Shown one piece after another: positions 1 to 7,905 of a stretch of DNA of 64,000 nucleotides (positions are counted from its first letter, which is position 1; every line of letters starts with the position of its first letter). The position numbers and the translations under genes are program-made. Origin of the DNA: Candidatus Zixiibacteriota bacterium (GTDB taxonomy: Bacteria; Zixibacteria; MSB-5A5; WJJR01; JAJRUJ01); NCBI GenBank assembly GCA_020051695.1, contig JAGVQM010000012.1, positions 132,361 to 196,360 of the forward strand, in the 5' to 3' direction. The notes beneath the pieces were generated by a model. That model saw only the letters and a list, made by a program, of their open reading frames with translations, ran no database searches and was not told the origin of the DNA.

Positions 1-630
1 GAATGGTTCGCGGAGGGTTATAGTGATGTGAGTTTCGCCGGAGAGTACCGCCTGCTGCTTGCCGCCACGGTCCAAACCAAAGACTATTACTCGGATGATC
101 CTGCTGACGATTACACGCTATTGTCATTCGACGGACGCGGCGAACGGGGGCGGTACGGCGCCGGACGCCTCAGCGTGACGCTGCGCTGGGATTACTGGAA
201 TTTCGGTGCACAGGATGTTGTCACGTATGACTTTTACGAACTGCGTCCCGGCATCGAATACCGTTTCCCCCTTGACGAAACCTGGAGTATGCGTCTGGGA
301 TCGGAGTACGGACAAAGCGCAGCCGTCGATGCTCTCTATGCGCAAGGCGATTATCAGCAGCCCGCCGCAATTGTGGGGGTGGAATGTATGCAAACGCGGT
401 GGTGGGCCGATCTGAGGATCGAACTGGGGCGGCGGAATTATGCCGAAACAACAACGGGCTACACCGACTTTACGGTAATAAGATGCGATGCCTCAGCCGA
501 TATCGAACTCGGCCGCCGCCTGACCCTGGCCGCGGGCGCCAATTACGAGCGGGAGTTGCATACCGAGAGCGCCGACAATACTGATTTTTTCTTTTTCTTC
601 ATCAACCTCTACTATCGCCTGCTCAAGTAA
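1..630 (+). CDS. C-terminal part of an outer-membrane barrel-like protein (5' end outside window)
   Basis: The frame is open back to the first base, so this is the tail of a longer protein; a GTG at 28 is not the real start. The visible ~209 residues alternate polar and hydrophobic/aromatic residues in short strands, with many Tyr/Trp/Arg and Gly-Arg turns. The chain ends in a Phe-rich strand followed by LYYRLLK. That pattern fits transmembrane beta-strands of an outer-membrane barrel or surface protein. No specific family was recognised. The barrel call is inferred from strand pattern only. Confidence 0.6.
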   Translation, partial: EWFAEGYSDVSFAGEYRLLLAATVQTKDYYSDDPADDYTLLSFDGRGERGRYGAGRLSVTLRWDYWNFGAQDVVTYDFYELRPGIEYRFPLDETWSMRLGSEYGQSAAVDALYAQGDYQQPAAIVGVECMQTRWWADLRIELGRRNYAETTTGYTDFTVIRCDASADIELGRRLTLAAGANYERELHTESADNTDFFFFFINLYYRLLK

Positions 631-663
631 ACAGCAATGACCGGGCTATCCGTACCCCTTCGA

Positions 664-1230
664 CTACTTTTCTGCACGGGCGACTGCAATGTCCCCGATC
701 CCCGCTTTGAGATCAATGGATAATTTGCGGCCGGCGCTCTGGTAGTGCTCGGACTGGAAAGACACATGCGGGCCGAGGCTGCCGTCTGTTTTGCCCAACA
801 GGTTAACCGACCCGATCCCCGCACTGCCGCGCGCCGAAACCGGAATATCCGGCGGAATGATAACCGTGACATCACCGATGCCCGTGCCGATGCGGATGCG
901 GTGTTCCTTTTCCGGCAGCCCGCTCCCGGCCAGGTCGAGGCGAATATCGCCGATGCCGATCTCGGTATCCAGGCCGTTCGGACCGAGGTCGGACGAATTC
1001 AGGTGCACATCACCGAACATCCGGGTGTTGAAGGCGGCGCCCTCCGGAAAATATCGCGACCTGGCCCGGCGGCGGAGCAGGTAAATCCCAATGAGGATTA
1101 ATCCTACCGGCCAGCCGAATCTCAGGAAATCACCAAAATCGAACCGCCAATCGAAAATACCGTTCAGCAAAAAAAACACGCCCAGACACAGCAGGATCAA
1201 ACCGAATAACATATGCCAACGAATGTGCAT
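664..1230 (-). CDS. LiaF-like / cell-wall-stress membrane protein (DUF5668-type N-terminus)
   Basis: About 188 aa. The ATG at 1230 is preferred over an upstream in-frame start because GGGGGAG lies 6 nt in front of it. The N-terminal ~60 residues hold two hydrophobic helices separated by a short polar loop, then an Arg-rich stretch (YLLRRRARSRYF). The C-terminal half is a repetitive beta domain with recurring IGIGDI / GIGDV / AGIGDI motifs, as in the LiaF C-terminal (DUF2154-like) beta-helix. In Firmicutes LiaF modulates a LiaRS cell-envelope stress system; no LiaRS partner is visible here, so the role is only envelope-related by analogy. It converges with the gene ending at 630. Confidence 0.7.
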   Translation of the reverse strand: MHIRWHMLFGLILLCLGVFFLLNGIFDWRFDFGDFLRFGWPVGLILIGIYLLRRRARSRYFPEGAAFNTRMFGDVHLNSSDLGPNGLDTEIGIGDIRLDLAGSGLPEKEHRIRIGTGIGDVTVIIPPDIPVSARGSAGIGSVNLLGKTDGSLGPHVSFQSEHYQSAGRKLSIDLKAGIGDIAVARAEK

Positions 1231-1406
1231 CGACGACTCCCCCATGAGGTTTGCGCGGTCTGCAAACCGCCATATACCCTTTATAACTGCATACGGCGCT
1301 ACCACCGGTGTGTTTCACCGGCGATCGCGATTTCTCCGTCACCCGTCGAAATCACCCGGGACACTCGACAACAAGATTTCAGGCGCGGAAATGTCGGGTA
1401 GGTAAA

Positions 1407-3002
1407 TTACGGAACAGCGGTTTCGGTGGAGCGGATGACTTTAAACCGGGTCAATGTCCGCTTTTCTTTATTGGTGAGCTGGTCGGCGACATTAATCGAC
1501 AGCAGGTATTCACCGGGTTGCAGCCCGGCTTTATCGATTGACCCGAATTGATAGACATCGCGTTCCAGCGAGGTGAATACGCCCCGGGTTTCGCTGTAAA
1601 AGACATTCTTCGCCTCGGGGTCGAGGATTTCATATTCGACATTATATATCGCCGAATCTCCCGCATTGCGGGCCAGATTGTATACCTCGTAATAGAAGGC
1701 AATCGGCTGGTTTTGCATATACACGTGGCTGGGCAGCGGCATGACCAGCCGGTTGGATTTGACATACGGGCTGCCCGGCTCGTAGATCGACCAGACAAAC
1801 GAAGCCAGCTCGATGTCGGAAATTTCCTGGACCTCCCGGGAGGCGAACTCGGGCAGGCGCAGGTTTTTCCGGTAAATGCCCTTTTTCCCCGAATAGAGGT
1901 CCTCGATACAAACTGACAACTGATATGCGCCGGGCGGCAGCTCGAAATTTTTCTGCTCGACCATTAATTGCTGCTGCAACCCGGCCGCGCCGACCCGCCG
2001 GGTCACCACGCCGAGGTCTGCCGCGACTTCCCGCAGCGAATCATCGCGAATGACCACAGCGCGGCGCAGGGAAATCTGTGTTGAATCCGGTCCACCGCGC
2101 GCCAATTCGGCCAGAGGATACCCCAAATTTACATCCAGCGTGAACAATCTCCCCTCGGAACGGAACCGCGCAAAATCCAGCGCATACTCCAGATGCTCGG
2201 CGCCGTAATCGTGCATATAAATGGCCGGCTGAAGGTCCACTGCTGTAATTTTGGCCTGCACAAAATCGCCGAATTCCCGGCTCGGCCCGAGACCGTCGGA
2301 GTAGGGCACCAGAATAAAAATCCCCAACTCGTCTTCATCCTGAAATTGAAAAGTCAAACCGTGCTGATAATAATCCCAGATTTCGCCGTCGAATTCCCGC
2401 GGGTTGAACATCACCTCAGAATCATTTGATTTGAGTTGATAGGCGTTGTCCGTTTCGGACGGCCCGGAACCGGTGGCATCCGGGGAAAAATCACGCTCCT
2501 GTGCGGCGCCGGCAGATAAACCCTGCAGGCGGCTGCCGCGGGCGCTCAGGGTCCCCCGGCGGTCCCAGTATTCATCGAGACGATAGGTCCGCTCGCTGGG
2601 TTCACCGTAGCGAATATACACTTCGCCGCGATCATCCCAGGGCAGAGGCCCTAAGGGATTGGAGAAGTAGTACAGGGAATAGCGCACGCGGCGCCAGTGT
2701 TCCCGTTGAAATTCGTTTTCCGACGTGGTCGGCGTCGGGTCATGCTCCCGCCAGAAATATCTCATCCACTCGGATTTCAGACTGTCGGGCAATGCGTCAT
2801 AGGTCGCAAAGTCTTCCGGGCCTAATAACGCCGCGATACCCGCGCGGGTCTCCCGCTCGGAAAGGGGCGGGTGGCCGTCGGCATCAAGGCCGGTATATGA
2901 ACCGGCGCAGCCGCCCAGGTACGCAAGACTCAACAACCAGCCAGCAATCCACCGCCATTGTCTCGGCAGCCGATCCCAGGTTATGGTCTGCGTACCGCTC
3001 AT
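1407..3002 (-). CDS. GWxTD domain-containing lipoprotein
   Basis: About 531 aa. The ATG at 3002 has GAGG 5 nt upstream and is preferred to the ATG at 3023. A signal sequence ends in a lipobox (LAYLGGC), so the product should be a lipoprotein. Residues ~80-150 carry the family signature: MRYFWREHDPTPTT, an NE..REHWRR segment and DRGEVYIRYGEP, the GWxTD core (here PWDDRG replaces GWxTD). The rest is beta-rich and ends in an Ig-like segment. The family is common in Fibrobacterota/Chlorobiota-related and candidate phyla and its biochemical role is unknown. The gene stands alone on this strand. Confidence 0.85.
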   Translation of the reverse strand: MSGTQTITWDRLPRQWRWIAGWLLSLAYLGGCAGSYTGLDADGHPPLSERETRAGIAALLGPEDFATYDALPDSLKSEWMRYFWREHDPTPTTSENEFQREHWRRVRYSLYYFSNPLGPLPWDDRGEVYIRYGEPSERTYRLDEYWDRRGTLSARGSRLQGLSAGAAQERDFSPDATGSGPSETDNAYQLKSNDSEVMFNPREFDGEIWDYYQHGLTFQFQDEDELGIFILVPYSDGLGPSREFGDFVQAKITAVDLQPAIYMHDYGAEHLEYALDFARFRSEGRLFTLDVNLGYPLAELARGGPDSTQISLRRAVVIRDDSLREVAADLGVVTRRVGAAGLQQQLMVEQKNFELPPGAYQLSVCIEDLYSGKKGIYRKNLRLPEFASREVQEISDIELASFVWSIYEPGSPYVKSNRLVMPLPSHVYMQNQPIAFYYEVYNLARNAGDSAIYNVEYEILDPEAKNVFYSETRGVFTSLERDVYQFGSIDKAGLQPGEYLLSINVADQLTNKEKRTLTRFKVIRSTETAVP

Positions 3003-3639
3003 CGTAACCTCACGCCTGATCATTCGCCTATGTCATATACGTAAAATCGGGCCGGAGATTCCGCAATCCGCCGTTATTTTTCAAAAAATCGGTAGAAATC
3101 ATTTGCGTAAATGGCCTTCATGGCCGATCTTATGCCTTAGAGGGGGATGGTGTATCGTTCCCCGGCTGTACGGGTGACACCGAGAAAGACAGGGGGACAG
3201 CAAAATATCGTGTCTTCAAGGAGGATGAATTGCCGGAGGAGGTGATGGCCGATTAGGCCGCAACGGGGCCGGCACTACGACGAACACACGACAAGAAACA
3301 AACGTACCTTCCCTCACCTGACAAATCACGTCAAATTTTCCAATTTTGCAGCAGTAATCGCTCGTCACCGGCCATCACGTGACTTTGCATCTTGCTATGC
3401 CGGAATGAGTTACTTATCGCGGAATACATCCGCCCGGCGCCGGCGTGCGTATGGCGCGTGGCCGTGGCGGCGCATGGTTGCGGGCTGGCCGGATTTTGTT
3501 TGGAGTACACAAAACCAGGGGAACACGGGTATGGGCTAACACACTGAAAATAATCCGGTCATCGGTCGGACCGACGTACGAAGAGTTGCTGCGGTTTTCA
3601 CGGCAAACAGCTCGCGCAACTTAATCTTCTCTATGGGGG

Positions 3640-3764
3640 GTTCAGCTTGCCCGCGTTGTCTGCCGATGGCCGGCAAGATTGAACGGGGAGGTGTGTATCG
3701 ACCTTGCCGCGAGCCGGTTCGCGGCTTTCCGGGGAGCAGGCAGGGCAGCTTCCCCGTTTTTTTT
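3640..3764 (+). ncRNA. candidate structured RNA ending in an intrinsic terminator
   Basis: Three hairpins follow one another. Hairpin 1 is 3640-3684, pairing GTTCA/TGAAC and CTTGCC/GGCAAG across a small bulge. Hairpin 2 is 3706-3725, with a perfect 7-bp GCCGCGA/TCGCGGC stem. The third, 3730-3756, closes with CGGGGA/TCCCCG followed by eight T. No plus-strand protein gene lies upstream that this terminator could serve. I do not recognise 6S, SRP, RNase P or a named riboswitch. It could also be a cis leader of the gene at 3896. Confidence 0.35.
3730..3764 (+). terminator. intrinsic terminator
   Basis: Stem CGGGGA at 3730-3735 pairs perfectly with TCCCCG at 3751-3756, followed by T8 at 3757-3764. 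It reads on the plus strand although no plus-strand gene precedes it for 3 kb. Confidence 0.7.
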
Positions 3765-3798
3765 GGTGGGGTAATGTCCAGGCCGGTGCGCGATTGTG

Positions 3799-3895
3799 CG
3801 TACGGGGTATAATTTACATGAATTCAGATTGACGGGCAGCAAAGCCCGTTGGATTACAAAATCTGGCTTTGGCTCTTACAGGCCGGGGAGGAAAA
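3799..3895 (+). repeat. leader repeat copy 1 (promoter plus untranslated leader)
   Basis: Imperfect direct repeat of 5183-5299. Shared blocks include the -10-like TATAAT at 3808-3813, ATGAATT, ATTGACGG, CCGTTGGATTACAAAAT, GGCTTTGGC and the Shine-Dalgarno GGGGAGGA just before the start codon. The two copies each precede a beta-propeller gene, so they look like products of one tandem duplication. Copy 2 has about 20 extra bases in the middle. Confidence 0.7.
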
Positions 3896-4891
3896 ATGCG
3901 AAAGAGTAGATTGATGACGGCAGTCATCTTGTTTGCACTGGTTACCGCCACCGGCAATACCCAGGATTCAGTGAAATTCGGTGAACCGATGTGTATCGGC
4001 TATGGCGCGTCACTCCAATGGTCACCTGATGGCTCAATGTTGGCTTACGTGACGACCGGTTCGCTATACGTGATCACGCCGCCGGAATTTAAAAACCCTA
4101 GATTGATTGCCGCTGATATCGCCCCATTTCAATGGGTGGGAAATGTTGGCTTTGTGTGGAAAAAAGATATGCGTCGGCAGCATGAAGATGTGCAGTGGTA
4201 TTGCACATATATCTTTTCATCAGATTTGGCGGGGAATGTCGAGCTGCTGGATAGTGACAGTACGCGGGGGGATTCCCGCAGTTTTGGACGCATCGGCAAA
4301 CTGATGCCGGCTGTCGGCGGAACAATCGCTTACCACGAAATCCTAAATGGCGACCGACATAATACAAGGCCAAAAATCCTCAGACAAACCGCCTTGTCAA
4401 AACCGGCATCACCGGCTGCTGCTCCACGGCGAATGGCTTTTTCCCGGTTCGAGGTCGGATCATCTGGTGACATCTGGCTTGCCAATTTGGATGGAAGCGA
4501 ACAACGACAGGTGACCCACGGTCCGGACAAGTGGATGTGGGCATTGTTGTCGCCAAACCAAGCACTTATCGCATCCAAAAACTCAAGCGGTGAAGTGATC
4601 ATCCTTGACTCCACTGGTGTGATTAGAGGGAACGCCGGGCGCGCCGACCTTGGCAGCTGGAATCCAAACAGCAATTTACTTTTAGTTTTCGTCACGGAAG
4701 AGGATGACCTCAACATATACGCATCAGATTTATTCATCTATTATGTTGAATCGAACGAACTGCGTCAGTTGACCGCTACACCCGATTTAATAGAAGAGCA
4801 ACCTGCCTGGAGCCCTGCCGGAATATTTATTGCTTATGTCGCGACCAACACACGCCAAATCTTTGTCATGCCGGTGGAGGATGGTGAGTGA
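3896..4891 (+). CDS. secreted TolB-like beta-propeller protein (copy 1)
   Basis: About 331 aa, start chosen at the ATG behind GGGGAGG. A cleavable signal peptide (MRKSRLMTAVILFALVTATG) is followed by propeller-blade motifs of the TolB/WD40-like type: LQWSPDGSMLAYVT near residue 45, a central GDIWLANLDGSE blade, and AWSPAGIFIAYVAT near the end. No catalytic motif was seen, so a periplasmic scaffold or binding role is inferred. It is paralogous in layout to the gene at 5300 and shares its leader. Its stop overlaps the start of the short amidase-like gene. The local base composition is more AT-rich than most of the window. Confidence 0.65.
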   Translation: MRKSRLMTAVILFALVTATGNTQDSVKFGEPMCIGYGASLQWSPDGSMLAYVTTGSLYVITPPEFKNPRLIAADIAPFQWVGNVGFVWKKDMRRQHEDVQWYCTYIFSSDLAGNVELLDSDSTRGDSRSFGRIGKLMPAVGGTIAYHEILNGDRHNTRPKILRQTALSKPASPAAAPRRMAFSRFEVGSSGDIWLANLDGSEQRQVTHGPDKWMWALLSPNQALIASKNSSGEVIILDSTGVIRGNAGRADLGSWNPNSNLLLVFVTEEDDLNIYASDLFIYYVESNELRQLTATPDLIEEQPAWSPAGIFIAYVATNTRQIFVMPVEDGE

Positions 4892-5133
4892 TGCAAAGCA
4901 CAATTAAAGGATTGGCTGCGGTCGTTTTATTATATTTCGCGATGACGGCACTTTCCGTGGGCACTGATAAAGTCTGTATCGACCCCGGGCACGGCGGCCC
5001 CGGCGCCTCTAAATATGATTCTAATGGAGATAGCGTTGGATCGCACGGACCGGTTGACAGCTTATCAGAGCAATTGAAAAACCTGGACAAATTGAAAGTC
5101 CGCCAGCCGTTGTCATGTTCAACGACTGGATAA
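4891..5133 (+). pseudogene. truncated N-acetylmuramoyl-L-alanine amidase-like remnant
   Basis: About 80 aa. A signal peptide leads directly into KVCIDPGHGGPGASKY, the first zinc-ligand motif (DPGHGG) of the Amidase_3 family, and then GPVDSLSEQ. The frame then diverges and stops after ~80 residues, where the family needs ~180 or more. The remaining Glu and His zinc ligands are absent, and no continuation was seen in the other frames before 5299. The start overlaps the stop of the upstream propeller gene, suggesting translational coupling before decay. Confidence 0.65.
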
Positions 5134-5182
5134 ACGGGAATTTTGCGAAAAATATGCGGATTTTATTATTGGTTGACGGATG

Positions 5183-5299
5183 CGTATGCGGTATCATTAA
5201 AATGAATTGAACTTGTGCGGCTGTGGCGCAATTGACGGATAGCAATGGCCGTTGGATTACAAAATTCGGCTTTGGCCCTTGGAGGCCCGGGGAGGAATA
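5183..5299 (+). repeat. leader repeat copy 2 (promoter plus untranslated leader)
   Basis: Imperfect copy of 3799-3895. TATCAT at 5192-5197 corresponds to TATAAT of copy 1. A TTGACG at 5173-5178 lies just upstream. The last 60 bases are almost identical to copy 1, up to GGGGAGGAATA before the ATG at 5300. Confidence 0.7.
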
Positions 5300-6313
5300 A
5301 TGAGGAAAATCAATGCTATGATGATTTTGGCGATCCTTGGCTGGTCCGTTGCTGCCGCCGCACTGGAACCGCCGCGCGTCGTTGAGCTGACGGATGGGTC
5401 GGTTCCTATAGGGGGCGGTGTCTGGTCAATGGATAGTAAGAAAATATTCTTCTGTTCAACTGACGGCACATATTTCATCGATGCCGTCGAAGGGGCTGTG
5501 CCGCAACGAATAGTCGACATCCCCCTCGGGAATTTGCATTGTTTGTCGGATACCATGTTCATCGGAACACGCCTTGAACTGGACCGCAACTATCGTCCGG
5601 CGAAAAGAATTTGGGAGACTTATCGGTTCACACTGGGAGGAGATGTCAAGCTCCTGACCCGCAGCACAACCATGCAGGATCCATTTCGCACTTCATCCGG
5701 CGTTGTCTGGTACGACTCGGCCGGTTCACTCGTATCTTCAAGAACAGAAAACGGTCATATTGCTGCGGCGGTTGAAGATGAATTCAAGCTCATAAATCAC
5801 TTCCCGAGACAAGAAACGAATGGCATACCGTTGTATGAAGACACGGACTTGTGGCTGGCCGCACCGAACGGCACACTTATTATGCGGCCCCTGCCCGACA
5901 CAAACTTCCATTATGCAAAACTCACCAGCTCAGGAGATGCAATTGTGGGAAAGACTATGAATAATAATATCCTTGTTATCGATTTTAACGGCAATATCAA
6001 AATGAATATTACCCCGGAATTTCCCGACATTCGCGACAGTCTTGCCTCCTGGGTTGCAGACCCGGATCTTTCTCCTGACGGCAGACTGCTTATCTATACA
6101 CGCGGATACGACAACGTGGTTAAGCAATCTTCGACAGTTGCCAACCTTTTAATTTATGACATCTCCACTGCTCAGGAGATTCGAGTGACCGACGGCAATG
6201 AGATTGACTACGAGAATCCCCGTTTCAGTCCTGACGGCACCAAAGCCGTATGCACCGCAAGCAACCGACTATACTTGATCACATTGGATATGGGAGAGGG
6301 GAAAGGAGAATAA
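5300..6313 (+). CDS. secreted TolB-like beta-propeller protein (copy 2)
   Basis: About 337 aa with a signal peptide ending near AAAALEPP. The start ATG has GGGGAGG upstream, in the same position as in the first copy. Blade-like segments include WSMDSKKIFFCSTDG near the N-terminus and DLSPDGRLLIYTRGY and PRFSPDGTKAVCTAS in the last third. The two propeller proteins share architecture and the MRK start but have diverged strongly in sequence, while their leaders remain similar. The function is unknown; periplasmic location is inferred. Confidence 0.65.
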   Translation: MRKINAMMILAILGWSVAAAALEPPRVVELTDGSVPIGGGVWSMDSKKIFFCSTDGTYFIDAVEGAVPQRIVDIPLGNLHCLSDTMFIGTRLELDRNYRPAKRIWETYRFTLGGDVKLLTRSTTMQDPFRTSSGVVWYDSAGSLVSSRTENGHIAAAVEDEFKLINHFPRQETNGIPLYEDTDLWLAAPNGTLIMRPLPDTNFHYAKLTSSGDAIVGKTMNNNILVIDFNGNIKMNITPEFPDIRDSLASWVADPDLSPDGRLLIYTRGYDNVVKQSSTVANLLIYDISTAQEIRVTDGNEIDYENPRFSPDGTKAVCTASNRLYLITLDMGEGKGE

Positions 6314-6314
6314 C

Positions 6315-6422
6315 ATGCTGTGCAATAAATGGGTACGGCTGATTTATGCTACCTCAATTATTCTTCTATTTTCCGCCTGGGCCGCCGAAGCTGAAACATG
6401 TACACCCGCAAATTGTCACTGA
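6315..6422 (+). CDS. 35-aa signal-peptide-bearing small protein
   Basis: ATG 2 nt after the stop of the propeller gene, with GGAG about 8 nt upstream. The sequence is a hydrophobic signal segment (YATSIILLFSAWAAEA) followed by only ETCTPANCH. It occupies the same place as the amidase remnant behind copy 1, so it may be another decayed secreted partner gene or a genuine small secreted peptide with two cysteines. Too short for homology to decide. Confidence 0.4.
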   Translation: MLCNKWVRLIYATSIILLFSAWAAEAETCTPANCH

Positions 6423-6756
6423 TCAAATAATCCTTTTCCTCGAAAAGAAACCGTCCCGCCCCAGCGGGGCGGGACGGAAATGAATGGGGAGAGTAATTTG
6501 GATTTGAAAAACACTTACCGTTAGTCACGGTAAAGGTTTTTTACGGCCACCGTTGCCATTTTGTCCCTCGCTCTCCCTGGCGGGGTCGTGGCGACGAACG
6601 CAGGCGCCGGAGACGACCTTCATTGGTATTAATGTTCAAGGTTTTTCAAATCGGCTCTCCCCGTATTTTCTTTTCCCATACCTGATACGACACTCAATGC
6701 TGTCTTTACTCCAATTATCGACCGTCAGCAGTCACATTCTTTACCACCGAAGAAAA
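6423..6756. other. intergenic region between convergent genes
   Basis: About 330 bp. Apart from the 6451-6477 hairpin I see no coding sequence, repeat or RNA gene that I can support. Confidence 0.5.
6451..6477 (-). terminator. strong hairpin, probable terminator
   Basis: Perfect 12-bp stem CCGTCCCGCCCC / GGGGCGGGACGG with an AGC loop. The T-rich flank (TTTCTTTT) is on the minus-strand exit side, so it best terminates the minus-strand gene at 6757, though it could work both ways for the convergent genes. Confidence 0.6.
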
Positions 6757-7068
6757 TTAATTTTTGAAAAGATCATCCCACCTCTTTTTGGCACTATCTT
6801 TGCTGTTCCGGCCCAGCTTGGCATTTGCCGGGATCGGTGCATTTGCCGGCTGCCAGTAGCTGCAGAAATTCACGGCCTCGTTTTCCCCGGAATAGTCGGC
6901 TTCGGATTCGTCGCAGTCGTTGTAGCTCCCCGGGCTGAAATGACGGCACTGCCGGCAACACCTCAAGGGCGCCATACACTTCGGGCATTCCGACTGGCGC
7001 GTGATCTTCTCGTCGCGCATAAACTTATGCTTGCACGACCAGCAGTACATATATGTCGCATACGCCAT
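6757..7068 (-). CDS. cysteine-rich zinc-ribbon-like hypothetical protein
   Basis: 103 aa; ATG preceded by GAGGG. Three cysteine groups are visible: CWSC near residue 9, CPKC near 28 and CCRQC near 37. These are followed by HFSPGSYNDCDESEADY and NFCSYW, a recurrent C..C..F.P...N.C.E..A....NFC.Y pattern seen in uncharacterised small zinc-binding proteins. This predicts a two-site zinc protein of ~100 aa in the cytoplasm. The C-terminus (KKRWDDLFKN) is a basic/aromatic tail typical of that group. Role unknown. Confidence 0.7.
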   Translation of the reverse strand: MAYATYMYCWSCKHKFMRDEKITRQSECPKCMAPLRCCRQCRHFSPGSYNDCDESEADYSGENEAVNFCSYWQPANAPIPANAKLGRNSKDSAKKRWDDLFKN

Positions 7069-7222
7069 AATTCAATTCCCTCTTTCCTAAGATCGTTCCC
7101 TAGCCGCTTTGGCGCAATCTCTTTGTCGCATAAAACGACAAATATCGGCCCGGCCCCGCCAAAAGCGGCCTCACGAAAGAATTGTCCGGAACACCTTGAC
7201 CAATTATCTTACTGCCGGCGAA

Positions 7223-7879
7223 ATGGGTAAAAAGCTGGATGATAATTCATTGGAGACCCGACTCCGGCGAGGCATAATCGCCGCCGGCGTTGCGCTGACC
7301 GAATTACGGCTGATTGCCGCCGGCGAGGGAAATATTTCGGTCCGCGCAGGTACCGAACGGGTCCTGATCACCCCCAGCGGGGCGCGCAAGGGCAAATTGT
7401 CGGTTGATGAAATCGTCACCGTCGATTTGACCGGGCGCGTGGTCGGGCCGTCGTCGCGTACACCGTCAAGCGAACTGGGCTTGCACCTGTGTGTGTATCA
7501 GAACCGTCCTGATCTAGCTGCCTGTGTCCACGCCCACCCGCCGTACGCCGTGGCCTGTTCGGTGGCGGGGCTTTCACTGAACCGGCCGGTGTTGCCGGAG
7601 ATCATCGCTGCCGTGGGCGGCATCGGCACCGCCGGGTATGCCACACCGTCCACGCCGGAAATGGCCGAATCCATCATGCCGCTGATCGGCGATCATGACG
7701 CAATCGTGTTGAAAAACCACGGTGTTCTGACCGGAGGGCCCGACCTCGATACGGCCCTTGCCCGGATGGAACTAGTTGAGCACCTGGCGCAGGTTGTCTT
7801 TTTGGCCTCGCAGCTCGGGCATCTCGATTATCTGACTGACGAACAAATCGGCAACATACGCCGGATCGCGGGACGTTAA
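7223..7879 (+). CDS. class II aldolase/adducin family protein (fuculose-phosphate aldolase-like)
   Basis: About 218 aa. Family landmarks are EGNISVR with ITPSG downstream (phosphate/substrate binding), the zinc-binding pair CVHAHPPYAVA, and LKNHGV with the third histidine. These are the zinc ligands and catalytic surroundings of L-fuculose-1-phosphate and related aldolases. The exact sugar phosphate cannot be read from sequence. No good Shine-Dalgarno was found; the ATG at 7223 is chosen because homology begins just after it. It is the first of a plus-strand row leading into folate and pantothenate genes. Confidence 0.85.
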   Translation: MGKKLDDNSLETRLRRGIIAAGVALTELRLIAAGEGNISVRAGTERVLITPSGARKGKLSVDEIVTVDLTGRVVGPSSRTPSSELGLHLCVYQNRPDLAACVHAHPPYAVACSVAGLSLNRPVLPEIIAAVGGIGTAGYATPSTPEMAESIMPLIGDHDAIVLKNHGVLTGGPDLDTALARMELVEHLAQVVFLASQLGHLDYLTDEQIGNIRRIAGR

Positions 7880-7905
7880 GTAACGATCACGTCCAAGGAG
7901 AAGCC

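Larger units (their letters stand above)
3003..3895. other. gene-free region of about 890 bp
   Basis: No convincing coding sequence. It holds a 10-bp long-range inverted repeat (GTGATGGCCG at 3242-3251 against its complement at 3369-3378), a three-hairpin segment ending in a strong terminator (3640-3764), and the promoter/leader of the following gene. Short frames here have no recognisable product. Confidence 0.6.

Noticed and set aside
3600-3764. c-di-GMP or other known riboswitch
   Set aside because: Only loose similarity to short conserved strings; the defining core sequences were not found.
3642-3842. Minus-strand frame overlapping the structured-RNA candidate
   Set aside because: It runs through the hairpins and terminator, and the product has no recognisable features.
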